Source of the DNA: Jannaschia maritima
Lineage (GTDB): Bacteria > Pseudomonadota > Alphaproteobacteria > Rhodobacterales > Rhodobacteraceae
DNA length: 64,000 nt
Reading direction: 5' to 3'
NCBI RefSeq assembly: GCF_030973515.1
Contig: NZ_JARGZA010000009.1
Location: 62,001-126,000, forward strand
Shown in pieces: positions 58,233 to 64,000 of the stretch; within the stretch, counting starts at the first letter, position 1, and the number at the start of each line of letters is the position of its first letter. The position numbers and the translations under genes are program-made. The notes under the pieces are model-generated. The model was given only the letters and a program-made list of their open reading frames with translations. It was not told the origin of the DNA and did not search any database.

Positions 58233-59456
58233 ATGATCGCCGCCACCCGCCGGACCGAAGCCACCAACACCGTCCGGACCTATGGCTGGGTTGAACGCGC
58301 GTTCCATTGGACGATCGCCGCGCTGATGCTCACGGTGATCCCCCTGGGCGCGATCGCCTACCGGATGCCGGTGCAGACCGATGCGCAGATCGAACGGGTC
58401 GTGCTGCTCTTCAGCGCGCACAAGACCGTGGGCCTGGCAATCTTCTTCGTGGCCCTGGCGCGCATCCTGTGGGCCCTGTCGCAACCCCGGCCCCGCCCCC
58501 TGCACGGCGGGTGGGAAGGCAGGCTCGCCGCCGCGGTGCATTGGCTCCTCTACGGCAGCCTGGTGATCGTGCCGCTCCTGGGCTGGACGCATCACGCGGC
58601 GGCCACGGGCTTCGCGCCGATCTGGTGGCCCTTCGGCCAGACCCTGCCGTTCGTGCCCCGGGACCCGGACCTGTCCGCCACCTTGGGCACGCTGCACAAG
58701 ACGTTCAACAAGGTGCTGGTCGCCGCGCTGATCCTGCACGTCGCGGGCGCGATCAAGCATGCCGCCGTCGACCGCGACGCGACGATGGCCCGGATGTGGC
58801 GCGGCACCGATCCGGGACCCCTGCCCGAACGGTCCCGCGGCCACGCCCTGCCCGCCGTCGTGGCGCTGGGCGTCTGGGCCGCGACCCTCGGCGTGGGCCT
58901 GGCCCTGGTGCCCCAGGGCGCGCAGGCGGTGGGCGGCGTGGCGCAGGTCGACGCGCCGGCGAACTGGACCGTGGAGGACGGCACCCTGTCCATCACCGTC
59001 ACGCAACTGGGATCGGCCGTCACCGGCAGCTTCGCCGATTGGCAGGCGTCGATCGACTTCGACGACGCCACCGGCACGGGCGCGGTCGAGGTGTCGGTCG
59101 CCACCGGGTCCCTGACCCTGGGGTCGGTCAGCGGCCAGGCGACGGGGGACGAGTTCCTGGCCTCCGGCGCGTTCCCCACCGCGACCTTCGCCGCCGACAT
59201 CGCGCCCGCCGAGGACGGAACCGGCCACGTGGCGGAGGGCACGCTGACGATCCGCGACGTCGTCGTCCCCGTCACGCTGCCCTTCGACCTGGACGTGGAG
59301 GGCGACACCGCCACGATGTCCGGCAGCACCGACGTGGACCGCCGCGACTTCGAGATGGGGCAGGCCTATCCCGACGAATCGAACGTCGGCTTCGGCGTCA
59401 CGATATCCGTCGAGCTGACCGCCCAGCGGGGCGACGGCGCCGTCCCGGCCAGCTGA
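58233..59456 (+). CDS. Cytochrome b561 - YceI domain fusion protein
   Basis: A 407-residue protein. Residues 15-190 are a cytochrome b561 (prokaryotic type) with four membrane helices and the haem-ligand histidines in ERAFHWTIAA, HKTVGLAIFF and LHKTFNKVLVAALILHVAGA. One more helix (about 205-228) follows and leads to a periplasmic YceI lipocalin-like domain (about 238-400), with GSFADWQASIDFDDATG and LPFDLDVEGDTATMSGSTDV. YceI proteins bind isoprenoids, perhaps ubiquinone, so a quinone-redox role is plausible. CAGGGG precedes the ATG. Confidence 0.92.
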   Translation: MIAATRRTEATNTVRTYGWVERAFHWTIAALMLTVIPLGAIAYRMPVQTDAQIERVVLLFSAHKTVGLAIFFVALARILWALSQPRPRPLHGGWEGRLAAAVHWLLYGSLVIVPLLGWTHHAAATGFAPIWWPFGQTLPFVPRDPDLSATLGTLHKTFNKVLVAALILHVAGAIKHAAVDRDATMARMWRGTDPGPLPERSRGHALPAVVALGVWAATLGVGLALVPQGAQAVGGVAQVDAPANWTVEDGTLSITVTQLGSAVTGSFADWQASIDFDDATGTGAVEVSVATGSLTLGSVSGQATGDEFLASGAFPTATFAADIAPAEDGTGHVAEGTLTIRDVVVPVTLPFDLDVEGDTATMSGSTDVDRRDFEMGQAYPDESNVGFGVTISVELTAQRGDGAVPAS

Positions 59457-59511
59457 CGGGCTTCGGGGAAGCGCCCACGTCGAGGCGATCGACGCCGCGC
59501 AGGCCATGCCC

Positions 59512-59541
59512 AAAGGAAAGGGCCGCCCGGCAGGGCGGCCC
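59512..59541 (-). terminator. Terminator downstream of bioY
   Basis: On the minus strand GGGCCGCCC and GGGCGGCCC form a 9-bp stem with a 4-nt loop, followed by TTTCCTTT. It lies 24 bp after the bioY stop and 56 bp after the convergent b561-YceI stop. Confidence 0.75.
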
Positions 59542-59564
59542 ATCCGAAGCGGGTGCGAAGGTCG

Positions 59565-60134
59565 TCAGCGTCGCAGCAAGGTGGCCCCGCCCGCGACCAG
59601 CAGGGCGGCCAGCACGGCCTTGACCGCGTCGCCCAGAAGGAAGGGGTACATGAAGGCGCCCAGCATCGCGCCCGCGTCCATCGAAGCCCAGCCCGCCTCG
59701 ATGCCCACCGCGCCCGCCACCGCGAAGGGCCAGGCCAGACCGAAGACATAAAGGACGGCGGAGGCCAGCAGCGCCGCCGCGATCATGGCGACCAGGCCGC
59801 GCCCCGCCGCCTGCCCCGCGATCCAGGCCATCGCGACGAAGCCCACCAGGAAGCCCGCCGTGGGTCCGGCGAAGGCCACGCCGTTCCGCATCCCCGTGAA
59901 GACCGGTAGACCCGCCAGCCCCTCGAGGAGGTAGAGGACCACCGTCGCCGCCGCCAGGGTCGGACCGAACGCCAGCCCGATTGCCAGCACGGCCAGCGTC
60001 TGCAGGGTCATCGGAACCGGGAAGAACGGGACCGAGATCTGCGCCGCCACCGCGATCAGCGCGCTGCCCGCGACGGCCGCGGCAATCTGCTTGGGCCAGG
60101 TCATCCGGCCCAGGGCCAGGGTCGTCAGGGTCAT
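59565..60134 (-). CDS. bioY: Biotin transporter BioY
   Basis: A 189-residue membrane protein with about six helices, the substrate-binding (S) component of a biotin ECF transporter. The pattern SVPFFPVPMTLQTLAVL near residue 35 and GRPVFTGMR-type LEGLAGLPVFTGMRNGVAFA followed by GPTAGFLVGFV are BioY marks. No bioM or bioN genes lie beside it, so it may work alone or with a shared ATPase. It is divergent from the atypical SDR gene, 93 bp away. Confidence 0.93.
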   Translation of the reverse strand: MTLTTLALGRMTWPKQIAAAVAGSALIAVAAQISVPFFPVPMTLQTLAVLAIGLAFGPTLAAATVVLYLLEGLAGLPVFTGMRNGVAFAGPTAGFLVGFVAMAWIAGQAAGRGLVAMIAAALLASAVLYVFGLAWPFAVAGAVGIEAGWASMDAGAMLGAFMYPFLLGDAVKAVLAALLVAGGATLLRR

Positions 60135-60227
60135 GTCCACCACTCCATGCGTTTGGGCGGCTTTTGCCGCCCCGTGGCGGGCGGTGTCAACTTGTGCCTG
60201 GACCCTTCGCATGCGACGCACGCGGCC

Positions 60228-60884
60228 ATGACCCGACCCGACCTCGCACTCGTCACCGGCGCCTCCCGCGGATTGGGGGCCGCGGTCGCGGAACGCCTGG
60301 CGTCGCGCGGAACGCACGTCCTGGCCGTGGCCCGCACGCAGGGCGCGTTGGAGGAACTGGACGACCGCATCCAGGCCGCGGGCGGACAGGCGACGCTGGC
60401 GCCGATGGACGTGACGGATGCGGGCGCGATGCAGCACCTGTGCCGCTCGATCTACGACCGGTGGGGCAAGCTGCCGCTTTGGGTCCACACGGCCGTAGAG
60501 GTCCCGCCCCTGTCGCCCGCCGTCTCGATCCCGGAACGCGACATGGCCAGGGCGGTGGACTGCAACGTCACCGCGCTGTCCCGCCTGATCGCGTATGTCG
60601 CGCCGCTGCTGCGGGCCGCGGGCGGGGGGACGGCCGTGTTCTTCGACGACGACCGCCCGATCAAGTTCGCCGGCGGCTATCTGGCCACGAAGGCCGCGCA
60701 GCGGGCCATGGTCCAGGCCTGGCAGGCGGAGGCGACGACCGACGGCGCGACCGCCGTCCACCTGCTGACCCCGCGCCCCATGCCCACCGCCCTCCGCGCC
60801 CGCTTCCACCCCGGCGAGGACCGCGCGAAGCTGGCGACCTGCCCGGCGGAGGCGGCGCGGTTGATGGGTGACGTGGGACTGTAG
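60228..60884 (+). CDS. Short-chain dehydrogenase/reductase without the catalytic serine
   Basis: A 218-residue SDR. The cofactor motif is intact (VTGASRGLGAAVAERLASRG), and YLATKAAQ has the Tyr-x3-Lys pair. However, the NNAG motif reads HTAV and the residues about 13 before the tyrosine are Phe/Asp (AVFFDDDRP), with no serine. It may be a non-catalytic or altered SDR. The ATG at 60228 matches the fold start; an upstream frame is rejected. It is divergent from bioY. Confidence 0.85.
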   Translation: MTRPDLALVTGASRGLGAAVAERLASRGTHVLAVARTQGALEELDDRIQAAGGQATLAPMDVTDAGAMQHLCRSIYDRWGKLPLWVHTAVEVPPLSPAVSIPERDMARAVDCNVTALSRLIAYVAPLLRAAGGGTAVFFDDDRPIKFAGGYLATKAAQRAMVQAWQAEATTDGATAVHLLTPRPMPTALRARFHPGEDRAKLATCPAEAARLMGDVGL

Positions 60885-60921
60885 CACCGTGTTACGCTCG
60901 AGGCGCGGAGCGTTCGATCCG

Positions 60922-61299
60922 TCAGGGCGAACGTTTAACAGTGCCGTTCGCCGGCGCAATCTTCTTCGGCTTAAGGGACATGGCAGCCGCCCGCTCAACG
61001 AACCGTCCATGTAGACCAGATCGGGGAACACTCTGTTCCCAGGCATTGCGAGTAAGTCCGGACTTATCGACCCGGTAGGTCCTCGCACCGCTTACCGATC
61101 TAATGTCGCTAACCGACGCATCCCACGATGCAAGCGGTTCTAGAACGATCTCCTCGGCAGAAGGATTGCCTTGGCGCGGATCGACGTCCGAAAGGCGAAC
61201 CAACGTCCGCCCCTGCACCAGAAGCATGCGGATCATACTCTGCACCCCAGCGGCGAGCTGCTCTTCTTCCGATAGTGCGATGTATTCTTCGTATGTCAT
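60922..61299 (-). CDS. Hypothetical protein, possible antitoxin of the upstream RelE-like gene
   Basis: A 125-residue protein that I do not recognise. It has an acidic helical N-terminus (MTYEEYIALSEEEQLAAGVQ), a middle part with LVRLSDVDPRQGNPSAEEIV, and a basic C-terminus (AMSLKPKKIAPANGTVKR). It begins 3 bp after the preceding gene ends. Local GC is lower than in the surrounding genes, which suggests a recent arrival. The role of antitoxin is inferred from the pair arrangement only. Confidence 0.55.
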   Translation of the reverse strand: MTYEEYIALSEEEQLAAGVQSMIRMLLVQGRTLVRLSDVDPRQGNPSAEEIVLEPLASWDASVSDIRSVSGARTYRVDKSGLTRNAWEQSVPRSGLHGRFVERAAAMSLKPKKIAPANGTVKRSP

Positions 61300-61302
61300 C
61301 GA

Positions 61303-61650
61303 TCAGATCCCGAATGCACTTCGGAACGTAGCGAGGAAACCAAGACGTTTCAATTTCTCGTCCACCGGATCCGACGGATCGGGCGGACGGATACTGCCCA
61401 CTGCGACCTCGAATGCGTTCCCAACCTTGGTGGTCAGAAACATGACCTCATACCCGTGGAGTTCCCTTATACGAATACCGGCCACTTCCCGATCGCGGGG
61501 CGAGAACGCCACCTCCTGCAGGTTCTTTCCAATCGCCTCCACAACCCGTTCGGACAGCCCGAACTGCGCGATGTCGAACTCCGCCTGCTCCGTCGTCACC
61601 ACCCGCACGGGCAGTCCACGCTTCGCGAAATATGACGTCCGCGCGGCCAC
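61303..61650 (-). CDS. Small protein with RelE/ParE-like pattern
   Basis: A 115-residue protein. The C-terminal half (VAGIRIRELHGYEVMFLTTK, then AFEVAVGSIRPPDP) follows the RelE/ParE toxin spacing, where an IREL strand is followed by an RV-type beta hairpin and a hydrophobic strand. The catalytic residues are not clear, so the call is weak. The GTG start lies one base after the livM stop and no ATG is available upstream, so the true start may be different. It pairs with the downstream hypothetical gene. Confidence 0.5.
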   Translation of the reverse strand: MAARTSYFAKRGLPVRVVTTEQAEFDIAQFGLSERVVEAIGKNLQEVAFSPRDREVAGIRIRELHGYEVMFLTTKVGNAFEVAVGSIRPPDPSDPVDEKLKRLGFLATFRSAFGI

Positions 61651-61651
61651 C

Positions 61652-62944
61652 CTACCGCTCCGGGATCAGCCCCCTCGGGCTGAACCGCAGCACCAGCAAC
61701 AGGATGACCCCCATGGTCAGCAGGCGCATGTGGGCCGCGGCCTCCTGCAGATGGGCCTTCAGCCACGTGCCGTCGGCCATGCCGGCGGTGATCAGGTCCA
61801 TCAGGCCCCCGCCCAGCGGTTCGACCTGGACCCACAGCCACCACACCAGGAAGCCGCCCAGCACCGCGCCGAAGTTGTTGCCCGACCCGCCCACGATCAC
61901 CATGACCCAGATCAGGAACGTATAGCGCAGCGGTTGGTACGACGACGGCGTCAGCTGCCCGTCCAGCGTCGTCATCATCGCGCCCGCCAGACCGCAGACG
62001 GCCGATCCCAGCACGAAGACCTGCAGGTGCCGCGCGGTGACGTCCTTGCCCATCGCCTCCGCCGCGACCTCGTTGTCGCGAATGGCGCGCATCATGCGGC
62101 CCCAGGGCGAGGCCAGCGCCGCCTGCGCCAGCCACAGCAGGATCAGCAGAACCACCGTGAACAACCCGGCATAGGACAGCTTCACCGCCAGCGACGACGC
62201 CGTCACGACGTCCACGCCCAGGCCGGCGGCGCGCTCCTGGAAGTCGGCCGATTGCTGCAGGTCGATCTCGTACGGCACGGGTCGCGGCAGGCCGATCACG
62301 TTCTTCACGCCGCGCGACAGCCAGTCCTCGTTCTTCAGCACGGCGATCACGATCTCGGCGATGCCCAGCGTCGCGATGGCCAGGTAGTCCGACCGCAACC
62401 CCAGCGCCGTCTTGCCCACCAGCCAGGCGGCCCCCGCCGCCAGCAGCCCGCCCACGGGCCAGGCCAGCAGGATCGGCAGGCCCAGGCCACCCAGATACCC
62501 GCTGACGGCCGGGTCCACGGCTTCCACCCGCTCGACGCCTCCGTCATAGACGGCGCGGTACACGAAGAACCCCGCCAGCAGGATCGCGGCCACGGCCCAG
62601 CCGCGATAACGGCCCAACCGCGACCAGGCCAGGATCGCCGCCACGATGGTCGCGGCCCCCAGGACCAGCCCCGTCAGCACCCGCACGCCGCCCGCCGCCC
62701 AGGCCTCGCCCGTGGGGGGCATCGACACCAGCACCGCCCCCAGGCCGCCCAGGGCGACGAACCCCATGACGCCGACGTTGAACAGCCCGGCATAGCCCCA
62801 CTGCATGTTCACGCCCAAGGCCATGATCGCCGACACCAGACCCATGTTCAGGATCGTCAGCGACACGTTCCACGACTGAACGAAGCCGGTCCCGACGAAC
62901 AGGAGCGCCACGAGGCCGAACAGCAGGATGCCACGCGTCGTCAT
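61652..62944 (-). CDS. livM: Branched-chain amino acid ABC transporter permease LivM
   Basis: A 430-residue membrane permease of the HAAT family. LNMGLVSAIMALGVNMQWGY and GLFNVGVMGFVALGG near the start, LRSDYLAIATLGIAEIVI (about 183-200) and MMRAIRDNEVAAEAMGKDVT (about 284-303) are typical of LivM. It is longer than E. coli LivM, with an extra region near 75-165. The start overlaps the livH stop by 4 bases. The ATPase genes livG and livF are not downstream; the small gene pair follows instead. Confidence 0.95.
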   Translation of the reverse strand: MTTRGILLFGLVALLFVGTGFVQSWNVSLTILNMGLVSAIMALGVNMQWGYAGLFNVGVMGFVALGGLGAVLVSMPPTGEAWAAGGVRVLTGLVLGAATIVAAILAWSRLGRYRGWAVAAILLAGFFVYRAVYDGGVERVEAVDPAVSGYLGGLGLPILLAWPVGGLLAAGAAWLVGKTALGLRSDYLAIATLGIAEIVIAVLKNEDWLSRGVKNVIGLPRPVPYEIDLQQSADFQERAAGLGVDVVTASSLAVKLSYAGLFTVVLLILLWLAQAALASPWGRMMRAIRDNEVAAEAMGKDVTARHLQVFVLGSAVCGLAGAMMTTLDGQLTPSSYQPLRYTFLIWVMVIVGGSGNNFGAVLGGFLVWWLWVQVEPLGGGLMDLITAGMADGTWLKAHLQEAAAHMRLLTMGVILLLVLRFSPRGLIPER

Positions 62945-63951
62945 ACCGATCTCCCCGCGAACAGACCCGTCGGACGGAACAGCAGCACGACCAGCAGGAT
63001 CACGAAGCTGACCGCGAACTTGTAGTCGGTCGACAGCAGCTGCACCAACCCCTCCGGCTCCAACGCTTCCGGCAGGGCGTATTCCAGCACCTTCTTCAGC
63101 GGATAGGTGATCGTCACCTCGGTGAAGGCGATCAGGAAGCCGCCCGCGATCGCGCCCAGGGGGTTGCCCAGCCCACCCACGATGGCCGATGCGAAGATCG
63201 GCAGCAGCAGCTGGAAGTACGTGAACGGCTTGAACGACTTGTCCAGCCCGTACAGCGTGCCCGCCACCGTCGCCAGCGCGGCCACGATCAGCCAGGTGAT
63301 GACCACGACCCGTTCGGGGTCGATGCCCGACAGCAGCGCCAGATCCTCGTTGTCCGAATAGGCCCGCATCGACTTGCCGGTCCGCGTCCGGTTCAGGAAC
63401 CAGAACAGGGCCGCCACCACGATCACCGCCACCACGACCGTCAGCGCCTGGCTGGACCGGATGGCCAGGCCCTCGTCCAGCCCGGTCATGTCGCGGAAGT
63501 CGCGGGCCGAGATCAGGAACCGCGCCCCGTCCGCGAAGCGCTGGTCGTCCGGCCCGATCACGAAGCGCACCAGGCCGTTCGTGATGAACATGACCCCCAG
63601 CGACGCGATCACGAAGATCACCGGCACCGCCTTCTTCGCGCGATAGAACCGGTACACGACCCGGTCGGTCCCAAGCATCAGCAGCGCGGTCGCGGCGATC
63701 CCAAGGGGCAGCGCGATCAGCGCCGTGGGCAAGGGCCCAGCCGACACCCCGGCGGCCTGCAGGCCCCAGGTCCCCAGGATCACGACCATCGTGCCGAAGG
63801 CCATCGTGTCCCCATGCGCGAAGTTCGAGAACCGCAGGATCCCATAGATCAGCGTCACCCCCAGCGCCCCCAGCGCCAGCTGCGCGCCATAGGCCGTGGC
63901 CGGCACGATCACGAAGTTCGCCAGGGTGACGAAGGCGTTGAGAAGGTCCAT
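62941..63951 (-). CDS. livH: Branched-chain amino acid ABC transporter permease LivH
   Basis: A 336-residue membrane permease and partner of LivM. LALGALGVTLIYGILRFSNFAHGDTM is split here as YGILRFSNFAHGDTM near the start; GKSMRAYSDNEDLALLSGID (about 205-224) and PIFASAIVGGLGNPLGAIAGG (about 262-282) are family marks. The ATG at 63951 has GGGGA upstream; an ATG 12 codons earlier is possible. Nothing identifiable lies in the last 49 bases. Confidence 0.95.
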   Translation of the reverse strand: MDLLNAFVTLANFVIVPATAYGAQLALGALGVTLIYGILRFSNFAHGDTMAFGTMVVILGTWGLQAAGVSAGPLPTALIALPLGIAATALLMLGTDRVVYRFYRAKKAVPVIFVIASLGVMFITNGLVRFVIGPDDQRFADGARFLISARDFRDMTGLDEGLAIRSSQALTVVVAVIVVAALFWFLNRTRTGKSMRAYSDNEDLALLSGIDPERVVVITWLIVAALATVAGTLYGLDKSFKPFTYFQLLLPIFASAIVGGLGNPLGAIAGGFLIAFTEVTITYPLKKVLEYALPEALEPEGLVQLLSTDYKFAVSFVILLVVLLFRPTGLFAGRSV

Positions 63952-64000
63952 CAGTTCCCCGCGTGATATGTACAGGACCCGGTCCATTGCGACAGAACAA

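Noticed and set aside
61103-63025. 640-codon plus-strand frame opposite livM
   Set aside because: No domain, strongly biased His/Gln/Arg composition; it is the shadow of the permease gene.
1-64000. CRISPR arrays, insertion sequences, rRNA genes
   Set aside because: No regularly spaced direct repeats, no transposase or terminal inverted repeats, and no rRNA sequence were seen.

Overview
The window is high-GC DNA typical of a Rhodobacteraceae (Roseobacter-type) alphaproteobacterium. Evidence for this is a full RcGTA-type gene transfer agent (GTA) cluster, a pdhA-pdhB-pdhC operon whose E1-beta carries a lipoyl domain, and small alphaproteobacterial families (UPF0335, DUF3572, DUF983, DUF2163, DUF2460). 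Genus and species cannot be told from the sequence. Most genes are tightly packed, with many 4-base start/stop overlaps. I see no CRISPR array, IS element, integrase or rRNA gene.

Layout. 1-5.2 kb: a tripartite tricarboxylate transporter (tctC-tctB-tctA, cut by the window edge), two overlapping membrane-protein genes (BrkB/YihY and AI-2E families) and a DUF4112 protein. 5.2-12.4 kb: a 756-residue leishmanolysin-like metalloprotease with a His/Cys-rich stretch, a terminator, tRNA-Thr(TGT), a UPF0335 protein, SnoaL-like, GFA and fasciclin proteins, and an ABC ATPase without its partners. 12.4-21 kb: malic enzyme, an EamA exporter, a Nudix hydrolase, a PleD-like diguanylate cyclase, an oligopeptide-type binding protein and a candidate small RNA. 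21-32 kb: 3-hydroxybutyrate dehydrogenase, an AhpD-like protein, a patatin, MazG, a nucleoside hydrolase, SelO, then the pyruvate dehydrogenase operon with an unannotated 57-codon ORF between pdhA and pdhB, and an MliC-like lipoprotein.

32.9-46.3 kb: a complete GTA cluster on the minus strand, orfg1 to orfg15 including orfg3.5 and orfg10.1, every frame open. It covers packaging (small and large terminase), head (portal, protease, capsid, adaptors), tail (tube, tape measure) and baseplate (hub, peptidase, host-specificity protein). It contains a strong intrinsic terminator between orfg2 and orfg3, a perfect hairpin just after the capsid gene, and a hairpin that covers part of the orfg1 ribosome binding site. 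cysE lies downstream; mltG and fabF lie upstream. A holin/endolysin pair of the type used for GTA release lies only about 6 kb further on, inside the cytochrome c maturation genes (ccmH, ccmF, then holin, endolysin, then ccmE).

46.5-64 kb: mltG, fabF, an enoyl-CoA hydratase, ccmF/ccmH, the lysis pair, a Phd/VapC-type toxin-antitoxin module on the opposite strand with a 17-bp palindrome in front, ccmE, murI, the fatty-acid genes acpP-fabG-fabD, a cytochrome b561-YceI fusion, bioY, an SDR lacking its catalytic serine, a lower-GC pair of small genes that may be a toxin-antitoxin system, and the branched-chain amino acid permeases livM and livH.

The most interesting parts are the regulatory structures inside the GTA cluster, the small ORF and palindrome in the pdh operon, the His/Cys-rich metalloprotease and the candidate sRNA.
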